A stretch of DNA of 64,000 nucleotides from Annona cherimola (lineage: Eukaryota; Streptophyta; Magnoliopsida; Magnoliales; Annonaceae): contig CM059971.1 of assembly GCA_030490835.1 (NCBI GenBank), positions 124,280,564 through 124,344,563 of the forward strand, read 5' to 3'. How positions within the stretch are numbered: position 1 is the first letter of the stretch; every line of letters begins with the position of its first letter. A model generated the notes under the pieces. It saw only the letters and a program-made list of their open reading frames with translations. It did no database searches and was not told the origin of the DNA. Positions 32,450 to 44,939 of this stretch are shown piece after piece. A program made the translations under genes and the position numbers.

Positions 32450-32815
32450 TTGGTTTGGGCTAAGTAAATGCCCCACTTAGCCCACCTTAAAAAACCTATT
32501 TACAACAATTTTTTTTTTCTTTATGCACTTGTTTATCTAAGTATATTTAACATATAGATTAAGTTTTACTATTTTTAAATACGTTTATCTATTTTCTTGA
32601 GATTTTTAAACATCTATATGTATATATGTATTTAAAATATCCTTATTTTTAAAAATCTAAACAAAATATAAATACATGTCCAAAAATATTAAAACTTGAT
32701 TTATATATTAAATATACTTGAATAAACAAGTATACGAAGAAAAAAAAATAAAAATTGTGTTAAATAAGATTTTTGAGGTAAGCTAGGTGGATCGTTTACT
32801 TAAGCTGAGCTAATA
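32450..32815. repeat. Foldback family B member with GGGCTAAGTAAATG termini
   Basis: The left end CTGTTGGTTTGGGCTAAGTA and the right end TTTACTTAAGCTGAGCTAAT are imperfect complements. Inner arms (GTTTATCTAAGTATATTTAAC and TAAATATACTTGAATAAAC) carry the shared core. A second member with the same kind of ends is at about 54275-54595. Confidence 0.6.
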
Positions 32816-33183
32816 GTATCACTCCTTTGTAAATTTTAGGATTATGTATCAGGAAGTTTTTTCAAGAGCATGATGTTAGATTGTGAATCTTTCACAAGAG
32901 CACCGAAATGGCTGGAGGAGTCCGGTGACTTTTACGTAGCAGGCAGGAACATATGGTTTCAATACGATTAACCCGGACGGACCCACTTGAGCCGCTGGGT
33001 TAGTGGACAGCAAACGTTCACGTGGTCCTCCCAGAAGGCCACGAGGCCGGTGCCTCCGTGGTGGTCCCTGTCCGCCACAAGGGGCACGACTACGATCGTC
33101 GGCACGCGTGATTGCGCCTCTTCCAAATTTTCGATTATCCACGCCGGCCTCAATATCCCAAGCAATTTTCGTCCACCACCCAC

Positions 33184-33196
33184 TTATAAAACCCTA
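33184..33196 (+). promoter_or_regulatory. TATA box with overlapping telo-box, Rho-N gene
   Basis: TTATAAAA (33184-33191) overlaps AAACCCTA (33189-33196), about 85 bp upstream of the start codon. The AAACCCTA telo-box is common in promoters of plant genes for translation and plastid or growth-linked functions. Confidence 0.55.
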
Positions 33197-33277
33197 GTCG
33201 GGGCACTTCAATCTATTTCCTTCCGGCGGAGGAAAGCCCTCGTAAAACAGAAAAGAACAAGAATTAAGAAGAAGAAA

Positions 33278-35415
33278 ATGCAGGCGGTTATTTTCCCAGG
33301 CCCTGGGAATGGATTTCTCGCTTCCGCCGCCTCTAGATCCCACTGCCACTATTCCATCTCCTCTAGAAAAGGTATTGTCCCTGCCTCCCCTTTCCGAACC
33401 CTGATCGCCGTCAGCTGTATTCAGTAGCATGTAACTCTATGGGATTTCCGTCCGAATATTTTCGGTGAATCTGAACAGAATCCCTTTGGATTATGAATTG
33501 TTTTCAAGAAACTTCAATGGGTTATCGAGTTTATTTGCACAGAAATGCGGAATGCCTTTTTTAGGTTTTTTTTTTTTTTTTTTTGGGTCTGCTTATAACA
33601 GTTGGTGGTTTCATGCTTAAGGTAGAGTTGGGTGCTACTTAAATGGAAAGGAAGTTTCTAGAGGACACATGTTCGACCAGTTATGCTTTATAGGTTGGAT
33701 TTTGAGGCGGTTTAGAAACAACATATTCATATAATGAGTGCGGAAAATTGAGGGTGATATATCGATGAATGTATGGTAACTCGTGAACTTGACTCGCGAG
33801 GTGAATGGCACCCTTGGGAATAATCCATTAGAAAGTGTCTCTCATCTCCACAATCGGCAATGTTATAGCCTTTAGTGGATGAGTTCTTGGCATTTACATC
33901 ACTTAAGATGACCAACTGTATGTGGATTTGTCTATCCTTATTAATTTGCACGATATTCTTAATGGTTGATCACATGCATAAACTCAACACTGACCATTTA
34001 ATAGGATGCAAGCACCTATTCACCAACTCCGCAACAGATGCACACAGAAATTCATATGCATGAACCCAGCCCTCAATCCACGCACTGGCTCTCTAGTAGG
34101 ATGCGGGAATCTTTTCACCCACCCAGCAATGGATGTATTCTGAAATTGTATGTCATGTGTCAAGTTATTTGACTGCTTGCCGCTTCATCTTATTCACTGC
34201 TCGTATGCATCTGTGTATTGTTGGAGCGTGTTGGGTGGTCATTTTGCAACTGAGGAATTATTTCAATGCAGCTTATTGAACTTGACAGAGATTGCAGATG
34301 GGACTCTTTGTTGTGCCTACCAAAAAGGATCAGTTCAGCCATCTGTTCCAAGCATAAGATCTGAGGGCTACCCGCGAGGGCGCTCTCCTCGCAAGAGCAC
34401 TCACTCAGACAAAGTAGCAAAGAAGAATGATGAACGGAAGGATCCCCAATTGTCTGATGGTAACTCTTTCGAACCATCAAAACAAGAGCAATTCATTGAA
34501 GTGTTCAGACGGATAAAGGCATCAATTGCAGCAAAGGAGTCTGCTTCTTCCAAGAAGAGAAGCTCCAATTCAAAAGTAAAGGAATCAGTTGAATCAGTTT
34601 TTGGTGTTCTAAGCCAAAATCTATCGAATGAACAACTACGAGGTATGTCTATAGACCATTTGTAACAACATGCTGTTATTATAAACAATTTAGGATCAGT
34701 TCAAGCTGATGTGGTATGTGTGAATATGGCGATTTTCCAACTCCCAGATCAAGGGTCGAATTTCTGTATGTATTGGTCTTGGGGTATACACGAGATGTTG
34801 CTCTGTGCATTGGTACATATGGTTCATTTTCTCAGAACGAAAAGAAATGCGCCATGCTTTCAAATTAACTGCTTCAATTTCCTCATATTCATCAAGATGA
34901 AATGTGCCATGCTGCAAAGAAACTGTTGAATTTTAAATATTTATGCTGTATCTCCAATATTAGCATGTTCTGCTCCTTTGATCCTTTTCTGGTTGTATTT
35001 CTGACAAATAGATAGAAGTTCGAACAAAGAAGGGGTTAAAGTCTTTCCTCAAATGACTGCAGAAGCCTGGAAAGAACATAAAGCAAAGGAAGATTTCAAG
35101 TTATCAAGGCCTCCGTCAAATTTTGTGAAAAGATCACCAATACGTTCCACCCAAGCCCTCGAACAAACTGTTGTCAAGTCCAGCACAGATGAATTCCCAA
35201 TCCGGTCAACCCAAGCCCTAGAAGAAAGTGTTGTTGAGACCAGAAGAGAAGGGTTTCCATCTGGCACAGCTACGAAGAATTCTGAATTGGAGCGAGTTGA
35301 CACATTGAAGCTTACAGAGTTGAAAGAGCTGGCAAAGTTAAAGGGAGTGAAGGGATACTCAAAACTGAAGAAGGGAGAGCTAGTGGAGCTGTTGAAAGGG
35401 ATTTTGCAATCTTAG
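33278..35415 (+). CDS. Rho-N (SAP-like) domain protein, BP-73/RHON1-like
   Basis: Three exons: 33278-33371, 34289-34642 and 35012-35415, joining in phase to 852 nt, 283 aa. The N-terminus (about 30 aa, rich in Ser/Ala, few acidic residues) looks like a chloroplast transit peptide. A basic stretch PRGRSPRKS follows at about residues 58-68, then a Lys/Glu-rich region, and the C-terminal 37 residues (LKLTELKELAKLKGVKGYSK, then LKKGELVELLKG) form the Rho-N fold. Known relatives are rice BP-73 and Arabidopsis RHON1, nucleic-acid-binding proteins; RHON1 acts in chloroplast RNA processing with RNase E. This protein is shorter than RHON1. Two 20-residue tandem repeats starting PIRSTQALE (DNA 35137-35196 and 35197-35256) lie before the Rho-N domain. 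The exon 2 acceptor at 34287-34288 was chosen by phase; the nearby AG at 34295-34296 would break the frame. Confidence 0.85.
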
Positions 35416-36354
35416 TTTTTATTCTTCATACCGCCATTCCTTTCTTGTTCTAAGAGGAGAAGGAAATTCATTACCTGCTCATCCCTGCTTTTCTTGTTTT
35501 GCTTAGGGCTTCATGAGTTCGTTCTGCTAGTGTTTCATCCTGGGAGCTTTGATGACATTGTTCTGTTAGTGTTTGACCTAGCAACAAGCTGTAAATTACT
35601 TTCAACAGACATCTGCTGTCTTCGGTTGAGACTTGGGACTCTCTGATAGACCGTTTGCGGTGCATGTTGAGACCGTGTGAACAAGCAGCTTTTTGGATTC
35701 ACATGTAGAAATTCATTTGCAAGCGCTCAGACAAAGCTTCCATTTCAAGCTCACCTCTGATTTTCTGAAGCAATCGATCTGCAATTTGGAGGCTTGTGCT
35801 TGTAGATAGTGCAAATTTGAACATCATCTGCTGCTATCTATGACAATTGAACCAGTTCGATCGCTTGTAGCTTTTGTTCCAGCGGTGGTAATTCTTCATC
35901 ATGTACTTAATTGGATATATATTACGAAAATACATAGCGAAATTGGTAACAGAAAATAAATATAATTTTAAGCTCGGTTGATAGTTTGATGTAGCCGAAG
36001 GTGATAGACGACATGCTTAGAATACCCTCATAAATCTAGCGTTTAATCTATACACCAATTACGGTATCTAACGAAAAATTGAGGGCCCCGTTGTCAAAAG
36101 GTTTTTAAAAATTTACCTTTCTTTCCATACATCTTTTTATATGATTTGTATCTTAATTATTTAACCGCCCGACATTTTCTATTATTATCTTTCTCGTCTA
36201 ATCATTTTCTGTCTTCCTGTGCAACCATCAATCTATTTTATTTTTATTTTCTTTATTCTTAATAATTACTACCCTCATATTACATCACCGATTTTTTAAT
36301 TCAATTTCCCTTACAAAGTTGTAGTCGCTTTTTTACCTGGGATCTGGTTGTATG

Positions 36355-36680
36355 CTCTTAGGTGCATAAACTCATATTTTTATATTTTTTGAAATTTTTT
36401 TCCCAATTGTTAATTTAAGCGTAATTAACATGAGTATCAATTTTTACTATTTTTGGAGATTTTAAGATATTTTGACATTTCAATAATTTAAAATTATTAA
36501 AATGCCACGAATTTTTAAAAATTCCAAAAAAAATATTAATTTTTTTTCAAAAATGGTAAAAATTGATACATATATTAAATACATTTAGTTTAACAGTTTT
36601 ATGAAAAAGTTTCAAAAAAAAATAAAAGATGGGTATATGCACTCATAAGCATTAAGTTTCAATGCTCCGGGAGCATAAAA
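36355..36680. repeat. Foldback family B member with AGGTGCATAAACTCAT termini
   Basis: Left TCTTAGGTGCATAAACTCAT pairs with right ATGCACTCATAAGCATTAAG. The arms carry the core GTTAATTTAAGCGTAATTAAC and TTAAATACATTTAGTTTAAC, with ATTTTTGGAGATTTT near the centre. Confidence 0.65.
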
Positions 36681-36784
36681 TCAAATCCTTTTTTACGTTG
36701 TAACAAATAGATCATGACAAATAAGTAAGTACAATTAAAATAGATGAAGTATATGTTAAAAAGTAATGAAAATAGGCTAATGAC

Positions 36785-37085
36785 ACTGGGTTGTTATTTG
36801 GTGCTCCCGGGTACAAATAATTATTTTTAAAAAAAAATTCGAATTTTTTTTATAGAACTATTACTCTAGATCAATTTGTATCATCTTTGTAGATTTGTAT
36901 ATATTTTTTTTGGATTTTTTAAAATAGTGGCAACCAATGATTTTAAAAAATTCAAAAATATATTTATAAATATCTAAAAATGGTAAAACTTGATATACAT
37001 GTGAAATATACTTAAATTAACAGTTATATAAAAAAATTAAAAAAATGAGTTTTACAAAGGGGTGCACTGATAGCTCATTGTCGTT
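36785..37085. repeat. Foldback family B member
   Basis: The left end GGTGCTCCCGGGTACAAATA and right end AGGGGTGCACTGATAG flank arms with the family core (ATTACTCTAGATCAATTTG on the left; TGAAATATACTTAAATTAACAG on the right). It ends about 70 bp before tRNA-Glu. Confidence 0.55.
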
Positions 37086-37154
37086 CGGTGTGTGGGATCA
37101 ATTACAAATGAAAATAGGAATATGATTATATATCTTACAATACATTCCTAGATG

Positions 37155-37227
37155 TCCGTTGTAGTCTAGTTGGTTAGGATACTCGGCTCTCACCCCAGAG
37201 ACCCGGGTTCAAGTCCCGGCAACGGAA
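37155..37227 (+). tRNA. tRNA-Glu (anticodon CTC)
   Basis: A 73-nt cloverleaf. The acceptor stem TCCGTTG pairs with CAACGGA, followed by discriminator A. The anticodon loop CTCTCAC gives anticodon CTC at 37189-37191. The T arm is CCGGG-TTCAAGT-CCCGG with a proper B box. The anticodon stem CTCGG/CCCAG contains one C:C mismatch (37184 with 37196), where plant tRNA-Glu normally has C-G. A T6 run follows at 37234-37239. The mismatch may lower its function, so a recent pseudogene is possible. No intron. Confidence 0.9.
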
Positions 37228-37233
37228 TAAATA

Positions 37234-37239
37234 TTTTTT
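37234..37239 (+). terminator. Pol III terminator of tRNA-Glu
   Basis: TTTTTT seven bases after the tRNA 3' end, the standard RNA polymerase III stop signal. Confidence 0.8.
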
Positions 37240-37283
37240 CTCATTTTATAATTTTGCAAAATATTTCATTGCAGAACCTTTTC

Positions 37284-37369
37284 ATGTATAAATGAGTTCA
37301 TGTAACTCCTCCATTTTTGGCACTTTATGTATAAATGAGTTCATGTAACTCCTCCATTTTTGGCACTTT
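37284..37369 (+). repeat. 43-bp perfect tandem duplication
   Basis: Two copies (37284-37326 and 37327-37369) begin ATGTATAAATGAGTTCATG and end TTTTTGGCACTTT, with no difference that I can see. Lies about 55 bp downstream of tRNA-Glu. Confidence 0.9.
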
Positions 37370-37379
37370 ACCATTTTTG

Positions 37380-38320
37380 ATACATTGATTATTAATGGAA
37401 AATATAATCTATTTATTGTATTTAAGATTGTTTATTTTGATTAGGAAATTAAGTTTCATCCAATTCGAATATCACATTTGTTTAAAAGTAAATATATTCA
37501 TGTATAAATTAGATAAAATGTTTATATCATTCACATATATATATTAAAATATAATAATATTTTATAGATAAATTTATTTATATAACAATAAATATTGTAG
37601 ATGGTTTAAATGTTAAAAATATTGTCTTAAAATCAATATTTAATATTAAATTATTTTATCACATTGGTTTTACACATTTATAGACAAGGGTCATGTACAT
37701 TGACATTAGATAAATAAAAGATTTTTAATAATAATATAAATAATGTTAAGTATAATAAATGCAGTGGATTTTCATCAATGATTAAAATATTGAAAAATGA
37801 AAGGATTTGTATAGAAAAAAATTAATAAAAACATTTTCGAGTTAAAGGTTATCTTGCTATGAAATTTCACTTCTATATAATTTTATTTATTTTTAATATC
37901 TCGACTGTCTATGAAAAATTCATTTCATCTACTATATTGAACATCATTTAAATTATCATAACAACTCTTTCATTTATTTAATATTATTGTATATGAACTT
38001 TATCTATAAAATGTAAAAACATAATAAGATAATTTAATACTAAATTTCAAATATGAAATAGTAATTTTAATATATAAATCATATAAAATATCATTATTAT
38101 ATAGATAAATGATTATATAAAATAAATATTATGAGATATATGTTAACAAATTTAATCATTTTTTAAAATTTACATACAAATATATATATATATATATAAA
38201 CAAACGTGGTCATGATGTGGATGAAACTTAGTTTACTAATTTAAACATCATATTAAATATAATAAATAGATCGGTCATCAATAGCTTAAAAATCGAGGGT
38301 ATTGTAAATAACTGCTGCTA
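37380..38320. repeat. Two TIR family C elements, side by side
   Basis: The first copy (about 37380-37860) and the second (about 37880-38320) are in opposite orientation to, or mirror, those at 5500 and 12915. Shared motifs include ATTGAACATCATTTAAA, TAAAATATAATAATATTTTA, GGTTTAAATGTTAAAAATAT and GGATTTTCATCAATGATTAAAATATTGAAA. Very AT-rich, with an (AT)n run near 38178-38198. The second ends close to the RPL11 promoter. Confidence 0.6.
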
Positions 38321-38357
38321 TTTTGCAGTCGAGTGCGGCTGTAGACTTCGCAGCGAC

Positions 38358-38442
38358 TAGGGTTCATTCTGAAAGGAAAGGAACCCGATAAAGGCCAGTC
38401 AATTCCTAGCAAAGGAGGGCAGGACAAACTCACAAAACCCTA
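38358..38442 (+). promoter_or_regulatory. Telo-box pair upstream of RPL11
   Basis: TAGGGTT at 38358-38364 (inverted telo-box) and AAACCCTA at 38435-38442 lie 177 and 93 bp upstream of the ATG. Telo-boxes are typical of plant ribosomal-protein promoters. A TTTAAAAG motif follows at about 38452, and the leader is pyrimidine-rich (CTTCTCCTCCTCCTCC), as is common for translation-machinery transcripts. Confidence 0.6.
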
Positions 38443-38534
38443 GTACCCCGTTTAAAAGCAGCATCTCTGGGCGCCGCCGCTGCTTCTCCTCCTCCTCCGT
38501 GGCCAGAGACAAAGAGCAAGGAAATACAGCCCTT

Positions 38535-41367
<2,833 letters not shown>

Positions 41368-41794
41368 AAAGCAAGCAATGTTCTGCTTTCTTCAGTTGGA
41401 TGCAGGTTGCTCAGTTAAGAATTTACCTAAAATGGAGTTATTTTTGCGGTTGAAACTAGTTTTTATTAGAGTTGTTTTTTCAGTCGAGAATTTGTTTTGA
41501 CTCTGATAATTTTGTTTTTGTTTATCGACATATCATTGAACATGTTAAGAATCACATGGACAAAATTTATGTATTCTGATGCGCTTGGCTGAAATTGCAT
41601 ATTAGATGCCGTTTTCAAAAATTCTCCTCTATTGCGTTCTTGCCAAAGCATGCATTTGAGAATGTGGAACTGTCAAACGGGAAAATATATAATTTATTTT
41701 CCGCCAGTGTCCCGCTATCCCGGTTTCTTTGACTGGCATTCGTGCGAATTGAAAAAATGAGGGCTTTTTAAGGGGGTTATTTCTATAGAGTTGA

Positions 41795-42150
41795 GGCTAA
41801 GTGCACCCACACTCTAGGTGCATTTAAATTATTTTTTTTATTTTTGAGAATTTTTTTTTATACAATTGTTAATTTAAGTGTATTTAATATATGTATCAAT
41901 TTTTTTTAATCAATTTTGGAGTATTTTAGATATTTATTTTTTATTTTTGAAAACTAGTGGCATTTTAGGTAAATTAAAATTATTAAAATGCTTCCGATTT
42001 TTAAAAATAAAAATACTCTAAAAATGATAAAAATTGATACACATGTTAAATATATTTAAATTAACAGTTGTATAAAAAAATTTAAATTTTTTTTAAAAAA
42101 TTGGTTAAAGCACTTTAGTATATTGAAGCTAAGTGCATCCGGGTGTACTG
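41795..42150. repeat. Foldback family B member, cluster copy 1
   Basis: Termini GGCTAAGTGCACCCACACTC and GAAGCTAAGTGCATCCGGGTG, here partly as direct rather than inverted repeats. Arms GTTAATTTAAGTGTATTTAA and TTAAATATATTTAAATTAAC form the long stem with ATTTTTAAAAAT near the turn. Confidence 0.65.
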
Positions 42151-42184
42151 TATTAGCGTCCATTTCTATAAAGGTGTCAGGCTG

Positions 42185-42510
42185 AATATGGTCGGGTGCA
42201 TTTAGCCTTGGTGCACTTGGGTGTATTTTATCTATTTTTATTTTTTTGAAAATTTTTTACATAACCGTTAATGTAGATGTATTTAATATGTGTATTAATT
42301 TTAGCTTTTTTAGAAACTTTTAGATTTTTTTTATTTTTTAAAATTAATAATTGATTTTAAAAATAAAAAATTTACAAGTATCCAAAAATGATAAAAATGA
42401 ATACTTATGTTAAATACGTTTAAATTAATACTTGTATACAAATTTTTTCAAAAGAAACATAAAAAATGAGTTTTTGCACTTGGGTGCATTAAGATCCTGA
42501 TTGCATGCAC
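42185..42510. repeat. Foldback family B member, cluster copy 2
   Basis: Left GGTGCACTTGGGTGTATTTT pairs with right TTGCACTTGGGTGCATTAAG. Arms GTTAATGTAGATGTATTTAA and TTAAATACGTTTAAATTAA. Confidence 0.65.
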
Positions 42511-42514
42511 TGGT

Positions 42515-42890
42515 ACACTTGGCTTCAGTGTATCCGGGTCTGAATACTTATTTTAAAATTTTTTTTATATAACTGTTAATCTAAATGTATTTAACACGTG
42601 TATCAATTTTTACTATTTTTGAAGATTTTTAGATATTTTTTTATATTTTTAAAAATCAGTGGCATTTTTACACTTGTATAAAAAATCTATAAATATTAAA
42701 AAAAGTAAAAATTGATATATATGTTAAATACACTTAAGATTAATACTTTTGAAAAAAAGTTTTAAAAAGCTTTAAAAATGGGTTAAATGCACTTAAGATT
42801 AACACTCTTATGAAAAAAGTTTTTAAATTTTTTTTTTTAAAATGGGTTACTTGCACCTGAGTGCAATGAGCCTTAAGTGTACTTGGGTGA
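42515..42890. repeat. Foldback family B member, cluster copy 3
   Basis: Left GGTACACTTGGCTTCAGTG with right TGCACCTGAGTGCAATGAGC. Arms GTTAATCTAAATGTATTTAAC and TTAAATACACTTAAGATTAA. The right arm is partly duplicated (AAATGCACTTAAGATTAACAC). Confidence 0.6.
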
Positions 42891-42944
42891 AACAAATCAT
42901 GCACTAAAGTTAAGTGCACCTGAGTGTGTTATATGTATCATAAC

Positions 42945-43450
42945 TCTTCTATAAAACTAGGTTTCGTAGAAATAATTTTGTGAAACTTTTTTTTATTTTT
43001 GAGATATTAATAATTAATTCAGAATTCATTTCATTCATTATATTTGACCTTATTTGTTTAGTTATAAGATAAGTTTTATCGAAATTCAATATGTACATCG
43101 ATCACATTTGTTAAAAATAAGTGCATTTATGTGTAAATTAGGAAAAATATTTAAATCCATTAATATGTATATTAAAATATAGTAATACTTTATATAATCA
43201 TTTATCCTTACATTAATAATATTGTAGGTGGTTTAGATGTTAAAATTACTATTTAAAAATTGATATTCATAACTAAATTATTTTATTACATCAATTTTGC
43301 ATATTTGTAGATAGAGCTCATAAATAGTGATACTAAACAAATAAATTTTTGTTATTGATAATATAAATAATGTTAAATATAATAATAAATTTTCCATCAA
43401 CTATATGTCAGGATTTCACAGAAGCGTCACCGCTTTAAGAAACTATCACC
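42945..43450. repeat. TIR family C element
   Basis: Left part TAATTCAGAATTCATTTCATTC, then ATATTTGACCTTATTTG. Right part TAATGTTAAATATAATAATA, then TTTTCCATCAA. Interior GGTGGTTTAGATGTTAAAAT matches the other copies. Confidence 0.55.
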
Positions 43451-43679
43451 TTTCCGTTACTTGAATATTTTGTCAGATTACATGTAATCGAACAACAGGG
43501 ATGCAGGATCACAGTAATCATTGAATGCTTAATTTTCACGGGTGAAGATTCAATATTTACAATGAGTATGGAGGCTTTATGTTCTCAGTTTTTTAAATTT
43601 GAAAAATATATATTTTAATTGTAAACCATTTATCAGGGAGTTGTGATCTTGTTAGTCTTAGCTTGAGTTAACAAATTGA

Positions 43680-44010
43680 GTTGTTCGCCTAGTCTAACAG
43701 TCCTATTTTTTTAAAATTTTTTAATAGACTTGTTAATCTATGTGATTTAATGTATAAAACAAATTTTTGTCATTTTTAGTGATATGGATGTAATTTTTCT
43801 GAATTTTTAAACCCAAGTGTTTTAGTCTTTTGACCATTTAAAATGACTAAAATACATGTGTTTAAATTTTTTTAAAAAAGATGCGCATATGTTCAAAAAT
43901 GGTAAAATTTTATTTATATATTAAAAGCACCTAGATTAACAACTATTTTTAAAAAATAGGATTTTTAGGCCAGGCTAATCAGCTTGTTAGCCCAGGCTAA
44001 CAAGATTATA
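43680..44010. repeat. Foldback family B member with GTTAGCCTAACAAG-type termini
   Basis: The left end (CTTGTTAGTCTTAGCTTGAG, then CGCCTAGTCTAACAG) and right end (GGCCAGGCTAATCAG, then GTTAGCCCAGGCTAACAAG) are inverted. Inner arms carry GTTAATCTATGTGATTTAATG and TAAAAGCACCTAGATTAACA. Confidence 0.6.
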
Positions 44011-44939
44011 ATTCATGATGACGTTCCAATACATTGTTTTATTATGCTACCAAAAATATTTTTCATTAAAGCGCATCTTGTAAAAAAAAATCTTTTGAGA
44101 GTAAATGTGTACCTATTAACATTTTTTGAAAAAAATATGTAGTATAAATATAATATATAAAAATTTCCGATACATGTAATTTTTTCACTTATAAAAAAAT
44201 ATATGTGAATAAGCATAATAAATAATTTACATTTTCAAAAATATTTTTAAATCAACAAATTAAGAGTAAGAATGAAGCCTTCATGCTTCGAGCAAGTATC
44301 AAATCATTATCCATTTCTTATTTGATATTTGATCGAAGCCCTGGATATAAAAGAGCAATGCAGGCAGTGGCATGCTGAAAGGAAGACTTGGACAGGATGA
44401 GGGCATTGAGAATGGAAAAAAATGTATTCAAATTAGAAAAAATTGTATTGAAAATGGAAAAACAGGTTCAAATGACATGTTCTATTCCATCATTATCCCA
44501 TCCCAGATGGAGAGTGTTGAAAATCAGGCTGCAAGGATATTTCTCTCACAATCCTGTAAAATCAAACATCACGACATTAATACGAAATCTTCTTTAAACA
44601 AACCATCAAGTTCTTATGTACAAGTGGGCACGACAAGTCCCCTTAGGTTTTGCAAACTAAAAAGTTCCAAAAGCTCTCCTCAAACCTGAGGCATTCCACT
44701 CAAATGTACAATCTTATGCTACCATGTTTCATCTCAGAGATGCTCGTGCTGTCATCTCATTCGAACAAACCAGGGTATGCATACGTTTTTGTTTTTGTCT
44801 TCTTCTTTTTCGTCAAAGCACTTCCCAGTGGTTCGCAGACCTGAAAGCTCAATTTCTGAAGGCAGGCTAAGGTACAAGCCATTATTTCTCAGTGCTGCAG
44901 AAGCAAATTTCCCAGTACACGAATTATGAAGACGAATCC

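Larger units (their letters stand above)
29154..33277. other. Intergenic region rich in foldback elements
   Basis: Positions 29154 to about 29400 are the likely 3' UTR of the LRR gene. From 29400 to 30450 the sequence is mixed; open frames on the minus strand (to 125 codons) have no recognisable domain. Between 30450 and 32815 lie at least three foldback elements and a nested Mutator-like MITE. Positions 31690-32440 are AT-rich with no clear structure. From about 32870 to 33277 is the GC-richer promoter of the Rho-N gene. Confidence 0.6.
35416..37154. other. Intergenic region between the Rho-N gene and tRNA-Glu
   Basis: Positions 35416 to about 35880 are likely 3' UTR and flank of the Rho-N gene. 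About 36080-36345 resembles a decayed Tourist-like MITE in minus orientation. Two foldback family-B members follow (36355-36680 and 36785-37085). No gene seen. Confidence 0.55.
41368..44939. other. Convergent intergenic region between RPL11 and the RING-CH gene
   Basis: Positions 41368 to about 41700 are RPL11 3' UTR and flank. Three foldback family-B elements lie nearly end to end (41795-42890), followed by a TIR family C element (42945-43450) and a further foldback (43680-44010). Positions 44250-44939 are of mixed composition and likely include the 3' UTR of the minus-strand RING-CH gene. No other gene seen; the 105-codon frame at 44372-44689 has no domain. Confidence 0.6.
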
